A stretch of DNA of 64,000 nucleotides from Gemmatimonadetes bacterium T265 (GCA_019973575.1 BPUI01000001.1:2182342-2246341), one strand, 5' to 3'. Shown: positions 31,861 to 48,219, counted from the stretch's first letter. Translations and numbers: made by a program. The notes: generated by a model from the letters alone, not told the origin.

Positions 31861-33099
31861 TCAGAACGCCCGTTCGAGCCCGACCGTGTAGGCGAAGTCG
31901 GGGCGCGGTCCGCCGCGCGTGAACGGGGCGAGCACGTTGAGCGTGAGACGGTTATTCCGCACGGCGAGCTTGGTGCCGAATGCGATGCTGAGCGCGTCGT
32001 CGCGAATCTCCGGGATGTTGGTCAGCGAACGCCCTGCATCCCCGGCGGGGAGCCGGTACGCGCTCGCACCCGCGTGACGTTGGCCGAGCACGCTGAGCGA
32101 GACGGTCGCCCACCGCGCCATGTCGACGTCGGCGCCGACCGTCGCGAGCAGCGCGTTGTTGATCGTCGAGTCCGCGAAGTACACGTAGCCCGCGTTGGCG
32201 TAGGGCACGAGCGCCCCGAAACGGCCCGAATAGACGGCGAGCGCGCGCGCCGAGAACGTGCCGCTGCCGAGCAGGTTGTCCGCGTCTCCGGTGGGGAAGC
32301 GCAGGTCGGTCACGAGGCCGACGCCGCCGGCCGGGCGGTCGACGAGATTCAGCTTCGCGCGCAACGCGACGTCGCCGATCCCGGACGCGCGTCCCGAGAT
32401 GTTCTGCCGCGACGAGGTGAGGGGCGCGGCGGCCGTGCCGCCAAGCACGACGGACGACACGCCCGCCGACCCGGCGACCACGTTAGCGGTGCTCTGGCCC
32501 GTGAGCCGGCTCCGCACGAACGGCACGACCACGCCGACGTCCATCCGGTCGAAGACCCCGACGGTCGCGAACAGCGCGGTAACCGCCATCTGGTAGTCCA
32601 GCGACAGCGCGACGTTGATCGCGTCCGCCGTGCTGGCCGCCGCACCGTTCTGCGTGAGCGTGAGGCGCACGGCGTCGAGCGGGACGCCCCGGACGCGCGA
32701 GAACTGGACGCCGGTGTAGTTGACGCCCGCGAGCACCGCGCCGCGCCCGAGCGTCGTCGCGCGCTCGCCGAAGATCGGCCCGGGCGCCGGCTGGTCTTCG
32801 ACCGGCACGCCGCCCGCGAACCGGAAGACCCGCCCGCCGCCGGTCGACGCGAGGGGCGTGCTCGACGCGCTCGCGGTCATCCAGTTCACGAGGAACGACC
32901 CGAACTCGGCGTTCGCTGCGCTGGCGCGGAACGCGTCGTTCGGCACGACCGTCCCGTCCGGGGCGACCGAGCCGACGCGCAGCGGCACGCCCCAGTCGCC
33001 GAACGTCAGCAGGCTGCCGAGCTGGTCGCGGAGCTTCTGGGCGGCGGCGCTCGACGCGCACGCCGCGACGGTCGCACAGGCGAAGAAGAGACGACGCAC
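31861..33099 (-). CDS. outer-membrane beta-barrel protein, phenol-MetA-like
   Basis: GTG 33099 has GGAGG five bases upstream and starts a good signal peptide (RRLFFACATVAACASSAAAQ), giving ~412 residues. An earlier in-frame ATG at 33201 adds a non-signal leader, so I reject it. The mature protein is a series of amphipathic strands (RMDVGVVVPFVRSRL, GIGDVALRAKLNLV, GLVTDLRFPTGD) and ends in Phe (VGLERAF), the outer-membrane insertion signature. The pattern resembles the transporter/MetA-pathway barrel family. It lies 185 bases downstream of puhC on the same strand. Confidence 0.7.
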   Translation of the reverse strand: MRRLFFACATVAACASSAAAQKLRDQLGSLLTFGDWGVPLRVGSVAPDGTVVPNDAFRASAANAEFGSFLVNWMTASASSTPLASTGGGRVFRFAGGVPVEDQPAPGPIFGERATTLGRGAVLAGVNYTGVQFSRVRGVPLDAVRLTLTQNGAAASTADAINVALSLDYQMAVTALFATVGVFDRMDVGVVVPFVRSRLTGQSTANVVAGSAGVSSVVLGGTAAAPLTSSRQNISGRASGIGDVALRAKLNLVDRPAGGVGLVTDLRFPTGDADNLLGSGTFSARALAVYSGRFGALVPYANAGYVYFADSTINNALLATVGADVDMARWATVSLSVLGQRHAGASAYRLPAGDAGRSLTNIPEIRDDALSIAFGTKLAVRNNRLTLNVLAPFTRGGPRPDFAYTVGLERAF

Positions 33100-33284
33100 G
33101 ACAGCCTCCGGGAGGTCGGGACGGGGTTCACGGGCACGAGCGATCACGCCGGCCGTCGTCGGCCGGACGCCGCCGTGCAAATGTACCCCGCGCTGTAGCA
33201 AGCAGCGTGCGCGGGAGGGAATGCGTCAGTCGTGCTACGCGCGCCCGCGGGCGGCGGAGGAGTCCCGGACCGCCGGCCGCCGCC

Positions 33285-33890
33285 TTACCGGGACCCCGGC
33301 CCCGGGGCCGCGGGGAGCAGTCCGGCGAAGGCCGCCTCGTTCGTCGGCCCGAACGCGCGCAGTTCCAGGTGCGCCCCGGTCGACGCGTCGTCGAGCGTGA
33401 GGCGCCCGTCCGCGTAGCGCGTGAGCCGGAACGGCGCGTGTTCGACCGCGCTCGCGTTCCCCTCGGCCGCGCCCGACGCGTCGAGGCGGCGTCCGCGCGC
33501 CAGCGCCCGCAGCGTGCCGCGCACGAACATCCCCTCGCCCGCGTGCAGCGTCGCGACCGTCGAGTCGGCCCCGCCCGCCGTCCGCGTGCGCACGACGACG
33601 ACGCCCGCGGGCGCGTCGTCGAACCACAGGTCGCGGGCGGCGACGACCGCCGAGTGCGGCGGCTCGACGTGCCCCGCGCCGGTCCGGCGTGCGACGCCGG
33701 CGCCGATGATCGTCACGACCGCGAACACGCCCGCGGCGAGGAGGACCGGCCGCGGCGGCGACGGCCCACCCGCCTCGCGCGGCCGTCCGTCGACGCCGCG
33801 CCCGGCGAACTGCCGCCCGGCGGATTGTCCGTCGCGTCCGCTGCGTCCGCCCGCCCCGCCCGTGATGCGCACCGCGACCGCGCCGCTCAT
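33285..33890 (-). CDS. puhC: PuhC, photosynthetic complex assembly protein
   Basis: A 201-residue membrane-anchored assembly factor. It has one N-terminal transmembrane helix (VLLAAGVFAVVTIIGAGVA) and a periplasmic domain with the PuhC pattern: ARDLWFDDAPAGVVVV, GEGMFVRGTLRALARGRR, PFRLTRYADGRLTLDD and LRAFGPTNEAAFAGLL. In Rhodobacter, PuhC promotes LH1-RC assembly. ATG 33890 overlaps the puhB stop by four bases. It is the last puh gene of the leftward operon. Confidence 0.9.
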   Translation of the reverse strand: MSGAVAVRITGGAGGRSGRDGQSAGRQFAGRGVDGRPREAGGPSPPRPVLLAAGVFAVVTIIGAGVARRTGAGHVEPPHSAVVAARDLWFDDAPAGVVVVRTRTAGGADSTVATLHAGEGMFVRGTLRALARGRRLDASGAAEGNASAVEHAPFRLTRYADGRLTLDDASTGAHLELRAFGPTNEAAFAGLLPAAPGPGSR

Positions 33891-34594
33891 GCGGCGGCCG
33901 CGTGCGGCGCGGGCGCCGGCATGCGCCGCGGCGGCTCGGCCGGCTCTGCCGACTCCGGCGTCGCTAACCCCGGGCCCTGCGCTGCCCGCACCGCCTGGGC
34001 GAGCGCGACGCCCGCGGCGTCCGCGTCGCGCACGCCGCGGAACGTCGGACGCGGGCGCGTGACGTGCCACGGGCGCGCGTGCGGCCAGAGCAGCAGGTAG
34101 GCGACGCGCACGTCGCCGCCTAACGTGACCTCGACGTCGCCGGCCCCGTCGCGCCCGCGGCGCAGGTCGACGGAGGCGACCCGGTCGAGCGGGACGTTGA
34201 GCACCGCCGGCACCGCGACCCCGGCGCGCACCACCACGCGCCGGTCGGTGACTGCGTACAGCGTCGCGCGGGCGACGAGCGCCGCGTAGACGCCAGCGAA
34301 CGCGAGCACGGCGGCGCCCATCGCCGCGACCGTGAGCGCGTCCGCCGCGGCGACGGCCGCCCCGACCGCCGGCGACCGCACGGCGAAGGTGAGCGCGGCG
34401 AGGAGCGCGAAGTACGCCGCGAGCCCGCGCACGTGGAACGCACGCCGCGCGAGCGCCGCCGGATCGGGCCGCCCCACCCAGCGCACGCGCTCGCCCGCCG
34501 GCAGCGGCTCCCCGACCCCCGGCAGCCACGTGCGGCCGTCGGTGTCCACGCGCACCGCGTCTCGGCGCACGACGTCGAGGCGCGCCGCGGTCAC
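33887..34594 (-). CDS. puhB: PuhB, photosynthetic complex assembly protein (PH-domain family)
   Basis: A 235-residue protein starting at GTG 34594, overlapping the preceding puhA stop. It has the family opening LPAGERVRWVGRPDPAALARRAFHVRGLAAYF, two to three membrane helices, then the bacterial PH-like core TLYAVTDRRVVVRAGVAVPAVLNVPL. PuhB assists reaction-centre assembly in Rhodobacter. The C-terminal ~40 residues are a Pro/Ala-rich tail. Confidence 0.9.
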   Translation of the reverse strand: MTAARLDVVRRDAVRVDTDGRTWLPGVGEPLPAGERVRWVGRPDPAALARRAFHVRGLAAYFALLAALTFAVRSPAVGAAVAAADALTVAAMGAAVLAFAGVYAALVARATLYAVTDRRVVVRAGVAVPAVLNVPLDRVASVDLRRGRDGAGDVEVTLGGDVRVAYLLLWPHARPWHVTRPRPTFRGVRDADAAGVALAQAVRAAQGPGLATPESAEPAEPPRRMPAPAPHAAAA

Positions 34595-35157
34595 AGGAGC
34601 GGCTCCGACCGCGCCGGGGTCGCGTACAGGTACCCGCCCGCGTAGTACGCCATGATCTTGTCCTCTTCGAGCAACGTCACGCGGTCGGGCGCGCGCGTCG
34701 CCGGCACGTTCGCGAACTGGCGCGCGAGCACCGATTTCGTGCGCACCACCCCGCGCCGCCGGTCGACCTTGCAGACGGCGAACGGGATCAGTACGCGGCG
34801 CCCCGCCGCGCCCGCGGCCGCCGCGGCACCGGCCGGCAGTTCGACTTCGAAGTAGCGCACCTGCGGCTCGGCGCGGTCGACCCAGACGTCGGCGACGACG
34901 CCGGCGACCTCGTCGTCGCAGCCGAGCATGCGCATGCCGCGCGGGTCGGGGTCGCGCGGCTCAATGTAGAAGTTGGGCGCGACGCGCATCGGGACGATCT
35001 TCGGCTCGCCGTGCACCGTGAGGTCGGGCGCGTCCGCGCGGTCGGCCCAGGCGGCGGGGCCGAGCCCGCTCGTGAGCGGGTCGCCGGCGGGCTGGAGGGG
35101 CGCGCCGGGCTGGTCGAGCGCGGGCGCGTAGGTGACGGGGTTGGCGGCGGTGGCCAT
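34591..35157 (-). CDS. puhA: reaction centre H subunit, cytoplasmic (PRC-barrel) part as a separate gene
   Basis: ATG 35157 has GGGAG eight bases upstream and gives 188 residues. It contains only the soluble half of PuhA: DLTVHGEPKIVPMRVAPNFYIEPRDPDPRGM, then the PRC-barrel (CDDEVAGVVADVWVDRAEPQVRYFEVEL), RVLIPFAVCKV and ITLLEEDKI-like VTLLEEDKIMAYY. The membrane helix that normally begins PuhA is missing here and is encoded by the separate upstream gene at 35208-35492, in another frame and 50 bases away. H caps L and M on the cytoplasmic side and helps proton delivery to Q-B. Confidence 0.9.
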   Translation of the reverse strand: MATAANPVTYAPALDQPGAPLQPAGDPLTSGLGPAAWADRADAPDLTVHGEPKIVPMRVAPNFYIEPRDPDPRGMRMLGCDDEVAGVVADVWVDRAEPQVRYFEVELPAGAAAAAGAAGRRVLIPFAVCKVDRRRGVVRTKSVLARQFANVPATRAPDRVTLLEEDKIMAYYAGGYLYATPARSEPLL

Positions 35158-35207
35158 GCGGGGGACTCCCGGCGTGGGACTGGTGTTAGGCACCGGTTAG
35201 GCGGCCG

Positions 35208-35492
35208 TCAGGCGACGGGCGGGACCGGCGGCGCGGCGGACGACGCGGCCGCGTCGGCGGGGGTGTCGACCGAGGATCCCGAGGGGGCGTCCGCGACGGC
35301 CGGGCGGTGGATGAAGCGCTTGGGGCCCGGCGTGCGCGGGAACCCCTGGATCACGCCCCCCGGCCCGTCGGAGACCATCGGGTACCCCTCGCGCTTGTCC
35401 TCGCGGCGCAGGTAGTAGACGAGGCCCGCGAAGAAGAGCCAGAACGCGTAGATCGCGACCTGCGCGACGTCGATGGACCGTGCGAAGTTCAT
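35208..35492 (-). CDS. reaction centre H subunit, N-terminal transmembrane part as a separate gene
   Basis: A 94-residue protein from ATG 35492 with an upstream GGAGGGTCGCCTC leader. Residues 5-40 are the PuhA N-terminus: [20 protein letters not shown], then [28 protein letters not shown] follows, still in the PuhA pattern, then an Ala/Pro/Ser-rich tail and a stop. The rest of H lies in the next gene, so H is made as two chains. It is downstream of lhaA and upstream of the soluble half, the normal puhA place. Confidence 0.9.
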   Translation of the reverse strand: MNFARSIDVAQVAIYAFWLFFAGLVYYLRREDKREGYPMVSDGPGGVIQGFPRTPGPKRFIHRPAVADAPSGSSVDTPADAAASSAAPPVPPVA

Positions 35493-35537
35493 GAGGCGAC
35501 CCTCCGGTGGTGAGAAGTGGACGCGGCCCGGCGGCGC

Positions 35538-37019
35538 CTAACCGCCGGGCAGCTCGGCGAGCCCGAAGCGGGGGCGCGGGCCGGCCGGGCGCACCGCCCC
35601 CCGCGGCGCGCCGCGGCGCGCGACGAGCGGCCCGAGCGCGACGAGCGTCGCGAACAGCAGCCCGACCTCCGCGTGGTACACGACGCTGTACGGCACGCTC
35701 GGCGCCGCCATCCCGCCGGTGAGCGTGCCGTTGCGCACCAGCGCGGCGAGCGCGTCCTTCACGACGCCGCTGAGCGCGAGCGCGGCGCCCTCGCTCGTCG
35801 CGAACACCGCGCCCCACGCGCCGAGCGCGATCCCGTGCTCGTCGGCGGGGGACCCGTCACGGGAGGCCCGGAGGCTCATCGCGCTCGTTAGCGTGCCGAC
35901 CGCGAAGCACCCCTCGCCGAAGCCGATCAGCGCGCTGCCGATACGAAAGAGCGTGACGTCGGCGAGCGGCGACGCGAAGATCACGGCGACGAAGCCGAGC
36001 ATCCCGCACCCGACGCCCGCGGCGGCGACGCGGATCGGGTCGCGCCCGGCTTCGAGCGCGCGCGCGCTCGCGCCGAAGGCGGCGAGCATCCCCGCCGCGA
36101 ACAGCGCGGTGAGCGCGGTGGTTCCCGCGACCGACAGGTGCAATACCTCGCCGCCGTAGGGCTCGAGCAGGACGTCCTGCAGGTTGAACGCGAACGTGCC
36201 CAGCCCGACGGCGGCGAGCAGCCGCGCCGCGCGCCCCGCGCCGACGAACGCCCGCCACCGCGCCCGGAACGGCGGCCGCGGCGCCGCGGCCACCTCCGCG
36301 CGCGTCATCGGCCGCCGGGGCTCCTGCTTCCAGAGCGCGACGACGTTGAGCGCGAGCGTCACGACCGCCGTCCCCTGGATGACTTGGATGAGGCGGATCT
36401 GCGAGAAGTCCCGCAGCGCGACCCCGAAGGCGAGCGCGCTGACGAACGTGCCGACGAGCAGCATGAGGTAGAGCAGCGCCACGACGCGCGGCCGCGCCGA
36501 CTCGGGCGCGAGGTCGGTGGCGAGCGCGAGCCCCGCGGTCTGCGTCGTGTGCATCCCCGCGCCGACGAGGAAGAAGGCGAGCCCGCTCGCCGCGACCGCC
36601 CCCGCGCGCGACCCGTGCGTGTCGCCCGAGAGCAGAATCAGCGCGAACGGCAGGATCGCGAGCCCGCCCCACGACAGCATCGTCCCGAACCAGACGTAGG
36701 GCACGCGCCGCCAGCCGAGCACCGAGGCGTAGAGGTCCGACTTGTGGCCGACGAGCGCGCGGAACGGCGCGACGAAGAGCGGCAGCGCGAGCATCCACCC
36801 GACGACCGAGGCCGGCACGCGCAGCTCGACGATCATCACGCGGTTGAGCGTGCCCGTGAGCAGCGTGAGCGCCGCGCCGACCGTCGCCTGGAACAGTCCG
36901 AGGCGGAGCAGACGGCCTAACGGCAGCTCCGCCGTCGCCGCGTCGGCGAACGGCAGCCACCGCGCGCCGAGCCGCATCCACGCCCGCGTCCACGGCGCGG
37001 GCTTCGCCACGTCGGTCAC
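35538..37019 (-). CDS. lhaA: LhaA, LH1 assembly factor (PucC/LhaA MFS family)
   Basis: A 493-residue protein with about 12 transmembrane helices. Family markers are PLGRLLRLGLFQATVGAALTLLTGTLNRVMIVEL, FRALVGHKSDLYASVLGWRRVPYVWFGTM, and the helix NLQDVLLEPYGGEVLHL. LhaA is thought to insert bacteriochlorophyll or antenna subunits during LH1 assembly. It starts at GTG 37019, between acsF and puhA, in the leftward bchFNBHLM-...-puh superoperon. The PucC paralogue often found between bchG and bchP is absent here. Confidence 0.93.
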   Translation of the reverse strand: MTDVAKPAPWTRAWMRLGARWLPFADAATAELPLGRLLRLGLFQATVGAALTLLTGTLNRVMIVELRVPASVVGWMLALPLFVAPFRALVGHKSDLYASVLGWRRVPYVWFGTMLSWGGLAILPFALILLSGDTHGSRAGAVAASGLAFFLVGAGMHTTQTAGLALATDLAPESARPRVVALLYLMLLVGTFVSALAFGVALRDFSQIRLIQVIQGTAVVTLALNVVALWKQEPRRPMTRAEVAAAPRPPFRARWRAFVGAGRAARLLAAVGLGTFAFNLQDVLLEPYGGEVLHLSVAGTTALTALFAAGMLAAFGASARALEAGRDPIRVAAAGVGCGMLGFVAVIFASPLADVTLFRIGSALIGFGEGCFAVGTLTSAMSLRASRDGSPADEHGIALGAWGAVFATSEGAALALSGVVKDALAALVRNGTLTGGMAAPSVPYSVVYHAEVGLLFATLVALGPLVARRGAPRGAVRPAGPRPRFGLAELPGG

Positions 37020-37032
37020 CGGGCCGCGCGCC

Positions 37033-38142
37033 TCACCAGACGGGCTGGAGCCGCACGTCCGCCGGCAGCGCGTTGCGCACCGGGCGCTGCAGGTACGCGC
37101 GCGCGAACGTGACCGCGCAGTCGACGCGGAGCGCGGCGGCCTTGAGCGCGTTCACGACGCCGCCCGCCTTGGCCGCCGCGCCGATCGCCTCGGTGTTCCG
37201 GTGCAGGCGCGCGAACAGCGCCCACAGGTGGTCGTTGTCGAGGTCGAGCACGACCGGGAATACCTGCCGGCTGATCTGGTTCGTGAGCGCGAGCACCCGC
37301 CGGTCGTAGTCGTCCACGTCCATCCCCATCGCTTCGAAGAACGGGCGGCGCAGGTGGTCGCGTACGTACATCGTCGCGAACACGGCGGTGAGGAAGAAGC
37401 GGATCCAGAGCTTGTTGGTCCCCGCGAGCGTCTCCGGGTTCGCGCGCATGAGCACCGCGAACGCCTCGCCGTGGCGGAACTCGTCGTGGCACCAGTTCTC
37501 GAACCACTTGAAGATCGGGTGGAACCGCTTCTCGGGCTGGCGCTCGAAGTTGCGGAAGATCGTGATGTAGCGGGCGTAGCCGATCTTCTCGCTCAGGTAC
37601 GTGGCGTAGTAGATGAACTTGGGCTTGAAGTACGTGTACTTCTTGGCCTTCGTCAGGAAGCTGAGGTCGACGGCGACGTCGAAGTCCTTCAGCACGTGGT
37701 TGATGAACCCGGCGTGGCGCCCCTCGTCGCGGCTCATGAAGCCGAACAGCTCGCGGACGTCGGGGTTGGTCACCCGCTTCTTGATCTCCGCGTAGAGTAC
37801 GCACCCCGAGAACTCCGCGGTCACCGAGCTGACGAGGAAGTCGACGAACTGCCGGCGGAGTGCCGGGTCCATGTCCGAGAAGTCGGCGTCGAACTCGGCG
37901 GTGCGCTTGAAGTGGTCCTTGTTCGGGTCCCGCCGGAACTCGTCGACCATCGCGTCCCACAGCGCGCGGTGGCGCTCGACCTGCAGCCGGTCCAGCTCGG
38001 CGAAGTCGGTCGTGTAGAAGCGCGGGGTGAGGACCGCGTCCTCCTGCGCCTGGCGGGTGGCGTCGTTAGGCACGCGCGGGGCGGGGGGCGACGCGGCGGG
38101 CGGGGCGTAGCCGGCGAGCGGCGGGCGGGCGGTGGTGGTCAT
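37033..38142 (-). CDS. acsF: AcsF, aerobic Mg-protoporphyrin IX monomethyl ester oxidative cyclase
   Basis: The O2-dependent di-iron cyclase that forms the isocyclic E ring. ATG 38142 has GAGGT upstream; 369 residues. Di-iron ligands appear in [27 protein letters not shown] and [15 protein letters not shown] (E...EXXH twice). The sequence matches AcsF over its full length, with an Ala/Pro-rich ~25-residue leader. No bchE (anaerobic cyclase) is in the window, so pigment synthesis here depends on oxygen. An inverted-repeat element separates it from the next upstream gene. Confidence 0.96.
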   Translation of the reverse strand: MTTTARPPLAGYAPPAASPPAPRVPNDATRQAQEDAVLTPRFYTTDFAELDRLQVERHRALWDAMVDEFRRDPNKDHFKRTAEFDADFSDMDPALRRQFVDFLVSSVTAEFSGCVLYAEIKKRVTNPDVRELFGFMSRDEGRHAGFINHVLKDFDVAVDLSFLTKAKKYTYFKPKFIYYATYLSEKIGYARYITIFRNFERQPEKRFHPIFKWFENWCHDEFRHGEAFAVLMRANPETLAGTNKLWIRFFLTAVFATMYVRDHLRRPFFEAMGMDVDDYDRRVLALTNQISRQVFPVVLDLDNDHLWALFARLHRNTEAIGAAAKAGGVVNALKAAALRVDCAVTFARAYLQRPVRNALPADVRLQPVW

Positions 38143-38188
38143 GGGGGTGACCTCAGGTGGGACGACAATCGACGGTGTGCGCAGAGGC

Positions 38189-38303
38189 TGTCATCCTGAG
38201 CGCAGCGAAGGATCGGTCTGTTGTGCGCGCGGAGTGCGGCCTTGGCGTGGGGCCGGGCCTCTCGCGCGCCTCGACGCGATCCTTCGCTGCGCTCAGGATG
38301 ACA
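38189..38303. repeat. inverted-repeat element, copy 2 (upstream of acsF)
   Basis: Left arm TGTCATCCTGAGCGCAGCG and onward; the right arm ends in its perfect complement. The ~26-base arms enclose about 63 GC-rich bases. The centre differs from the other three copies. It fills the gap between the small gene at 38326 and acsF. Confidence 0.85.
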
Positions 38304-38325
38304 GCGCCGCGAGTCCCTGCGCCCG

Positions 38326-38661
38326 TCACCCCTCGAACCCCACTTCGTAGAGCGAGCTGATCTCGCTCACCCCCACGACCCGCGTCCACCACCGCCGCGG
38401 CGCGCTCGCGTGCGCGACCGCCGCGCGCGTGTGCACGACCCGCTTCTCCCCGGGCGCGATGTGCGACGGCGCGTCGAACAGCTGCACGGCGTCCCCCTCG
38501 TGCACCACGGCGCCGTCGAGCACCGCGTGCGCGTGGAAGTGCTCCGGCGTGCTCTCGAGGTCGAGCGTACACGGCACCTCCTCGCGCCGCCGGAGCGCGA
38601 ACCAGCCGGCCAGGGGGAGGGCGGCCGCGAGCGCGCCCGCGGCGATGGCAGTCGGAGTCAT
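38326..38661 (-). CDS. small membrane-anchored PGC protein, unknown
   Basis: ATG 38661 overlaps the bchM stop, giving 111 residues. A short N-terminal hydrophobic helix (AIAAGALAAALPLAGWFAL) is followed by RRREEVPCTLDLESTPEHFHAHAVL, DGAVVHEGDAVQLFDAPSHI and an end ISSLYEVGFEG. I believe similar small proteins lie near acsF and the puh genes of purple bacteria, but I cannot name the family with certainty. The two His in HFHAH could bind a metal or pigment. Position between bchM and acsF, which act in consecutive steps, suggests a link to the cyclase reaction. Confidence 0.7.
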   Translation of the reverse strand: MTPTAIAAGALAAALPLAGWFALRRREEVPCTLDLESTPEHFHAHAVLDGAVVHEGDAVQLFDAPSHIAPGEKRVVHTRAAVAHASAPRRWWTRVVGVSEISSLYEVGFEG

Positions 38662-39421
38662 GCGACGGTCTCCAGTGCGGGATCGGACGAGTCGTCGTGG
38701 CGCAGCTCGAGCGCCTGCGACGTGTAGAAGCCGTGCGCAACGCGCGCCGAGCGCGCCCACCGCCACCCCGCGAGCCGCGGGTCGTCGCCGACCATGCCGC
38801 GGACGGCCGCGCGCAGCGCGCCCTCGCCGACCGGCTCGATCGCCGGCGCGCGGTCCGCGCGCGGAAAGAGGCGGCCGGTCGCGTGCATCGCGCGGAGCAG
38901 CGGCGTGGCCGGCGCGAAAGTCGCGAGCACCGCGCGCGAGACGGCCGCCGCGAACACACCGAGCGAGCGCGCCGTGGCCGCGGCGTCGTAGTAGAGCAGC
39001 GAGTCCATCGCGACGACGTAGTCGTGCCGGCCGAGGGCGGGGTCGAGCATGTCGCCGACGTGCCAGACGACGCGGTCGGCGCCCGGGCGCCCCGCGGCGC
39101 GCTCGCGCGCGAGCGCGACGAGCGTCGGCGAGAGGTCGACCGCGGTGACCGCCGCGCCGCGCGCCGCGAGCTCCATCGCCAGCATCCCCGGGCCGCACCC
39201 CGCGTCGAGCACGCGCGCGCCCGCGAGGTCCTCCGGGAGCCAGGCGAGCAGCTGCGCGCGCATGCGGGCGCGCCCCTCGCGCACGGTCGCCCGCACGCCG
39301 CTCACCGGCGCGTCGCCCGTGAGCCGGGCCCACGCGCCCGCCGCCGTGCGGTCGAAGTACTCCTGCACCCGCCCGCGCCGCGCCGCATACCCGGCGCCTA
39401 ACGAATCCAGAACTGCCGGCA

Positions 39422-39422
<1 letters not shown>
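38658..39422 (-). CDS. bchM: BchM, Mg-protoporphyrin IX methyltransferase
   Basis: Uses SAM to methylate the C-13 propionate of Mg-protoporphyrin IX, just before AcsF acts. 254 residues from ATG 39422, which overlaps the bchL stop. It opens with YFDRTAAGAWARLTGDAPVSGVRATVREGR, then motif I VLDAGCGPGMLAMELAARG, VTAVDLSPTLV and DYVVAMDSLLYYD. The C-terminus AHGFYTSQALEL is typical of BchM. Fifth after bchF in the leftward operon. Confidence 0.94.
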
Positions 39423-44322
<4,900 letters not shown>

Positions 44323-44333
<11 letters not shown>

Positions 44334-45948
44334 GCGCCCCCGCCTGGGGTGTGCCGGAATGGGGTGTGCTGGAGAAGTGCGCCTTCGCCTCGTACAGCAC
44401 CTCGACCGAGATGTCCGCCACGCCGCGCTCGGCCGCGAAGCGCTCCGTGTTGCGGCGCGCCTTGGGGCGGACGAAGAACGGGATCTTCCGCAGCTCCGCC
44501 TCGGCGTCGGCCTGCCAGCGCGGCGCTCCCGGCGCCGGCGCCGCGACCGCCGCCGCGGGGGCGACCTGCGCCGCGGCGGGCACGCCTAAGGCCGCGACCG
44601 GCGCGCGCGCGCCGAGGTGCGACGGCGCGGCCCCGTCGTGGAACTCGAAGTCGTCGCGGAACATGCCGAGCAGGTGCTCCTCGAGCCCCATCATGAGCGG
44701 GTGCACCCAGGCGTCGAAGATCACGTTCGCGCCCTCCCACCCGACCTGCGGCGAGTGGCGCGCGGGCACGTCCTGCACGTGCAGCGGGGCGGAGATCACC
44801 GCGCACGGCACGCCGAGCCGCTTGGCGGTGTGGCGCTCCATCTGCGTGCCCAACACCAGCTCGGGCGCGGCGGCGGCGACGCGCGCCTCGACGTCGAGGT
44901 AATCGTCACTCACGAACGCCTCGACGTCGTACTTGGTCCCGGTCGCGCGCACCTCGCGCGCCAGCTCGCGGCTGTAGGTGCCGAGGCCGACGAGGTCGAG
45001 GCCGAGTTCCTCGACGGCGACGCGGGCGGCGGCGCAGGCGTGCGTGGCGTCGCCGAAGACGAAGACGCGCTTGCCCGTGAGATACGTCGAGTCGGCCGAG
45101 CGCGAGTACCACGGCAGGCGCGAGGCATCGTGGCGGACGTTAGGCGCGTCGAGCCCGGCGGCCGCGGCCAGCTCGCGCAGGAAGTCGCCCGTCGCGCCGA
45201 CGCCGATCGGCACGGTGCGTACGACGGGCTGTCCGAAGGTCCGCCGCAGCCACTCGCAGGCCGACAGCGCGGTCTCGGGGGCGTAGCACACGTTGAGGTC
45301 CGCCTCGGGGAGCCGCCGCAGGTCCGCGACGGTCGCGCCGAGTGGGGCGACGACGCCGACGTCCACCCCGGCCTCGGCCATCAGCGCACGCAGCTCGCGC
45401 ACGTCGTCGCGCGCGCGGAAGCCGAGCGCCGTGGGGCCGAGGACGTTCGCGACCGGGCGGCGGGCGGGGTCGCGCGGTGGGCGCGGCGTGCCCGGGGCCG
45501 GCACGTTAGGCAGGAGCGTCGCGCGGACGAGCTGGTAGAACGTCTCCGCCGCGCCCCAGTTCTCCTTCTTCGAGTAGGCCGGCAGCTCGAGCGGGACGAC
45601 GGGGATCGCGAGGCCGAGGCTCTTCGCGAGCGCGCCGGCCTGGTCCTGGATGAGCTCCGCCGTGCACGACTCGCCGACGAGCAGCGCGTCGGGGGCGAAG
45701 CGCGCGGCCGCGTCGCGCACGGCCTCGATCACGAGCCCCGCGGTGTCGCCGCCGAGGTCGCGGGCCTGGAAGGTCGTGTAGGAGACCGGCGGGCGGTGGT
45801 CCGCGCGCTCGATCATCGTGAACAGCAGGTCGGCGTACGTGTCGCCCTGCGGCGCGTGGAGCACGTAGTGCACGCCCGCCATCGACGCGGCGACGCGCAT
45901 CGCGCCGACGTGCGGCGGGCCCTCGTAGGTCCAGAGGGTCAGCTGCAT
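44323..45948 (-). CDS. bchB: BchB, protochlorophyllide reductase subunit B
   Basis: 541 residues. It opens [20 protein letters not shown] and has [18 protein letters not shown], where Asp36 is the unusual oxygen ligand to the [4Fe-4S] cluster shared with BchN. The C-terminal DPOR domain is present ([22 protein letters not shown] and [11 protein letters not shown]). An Ala/Pro-rich linker (~30 residues) precedes it. Repeat copy 4 lies upstream, between bchN and this gene. Confidence 0.97.
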
Positions 45949-45983
45949 GGTGTGGCCTCGGCTGCGTCGACGACGGTCGGAGC

Positions 45984-46096
45984 TGTCATCCTGAGCGCAG
46001 CGAAGGATCGCTGTCCCTGGGTCGATCCCTCACGGGTGCAACGATCGAGGAGTTGGTCGCCTCGGATAGCGATCCCTCGCTGCGCTCGGGATGACA
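45984..46096. repeat. inverted-repeat element, copy 4 (bchN-bchB gap)
   Basis: Arms TGTCATCCTGAGCGCAGCG and a near-complement with small changes (GCGCTCGGGATGACA). The centre shares GCTGTCC and GGTCGCCTCGGATAGC with copy 1, so these two are closest relatives. It fills most of the bchN-bchB spacer. Confidence 0.85.
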
Positions 46097-46138
46097 GCCC
46101 GGCGCGATTCCTTCGGTCGCCCATTCCCGACACTTCCC

Positions 46139-48160
<2,022 letters not shown>

Positions 48161-48162
48161 CT

Positions 48163-48191
48163 ACAGTAGGGGTGACACCACGGACTGTCAA
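48163..48191 (-). promoter_or_regulatory. sigma-70-like promoter for the bchF superoperon
   Basis: On the minus strand: TTGACA (48191-48186), 17 bases, TACTGT (48168-48163). The -10 is identical to that of the bchI promoter. The -35 is one arm of the operator at 48186-48203. It should drive bchFNBHLM through puhC. Confidence 0.75.
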
Positions 48192-48219
48192 GCCAGGTTT
48201 ACGTCAGCCCGTATTGACA
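48186..48219. promoter_or_regulatory. two abutting PpsR/CrtJ-like operators
   Basis: 48186-48203 (TGT-N12-ACG) and 48202-48219 (CGT-N12-ACA) each match TGT-N12-ACA with one change, at the shared centre where they overlap by two bases. Each covers the -35 of one of the two divergent promoters. A further palindrome, TGACA-N8-TGTCA, spans 48173-48190. Autoregulation of aerR-ppsR is the expected outcome. Confidence 0.65.
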
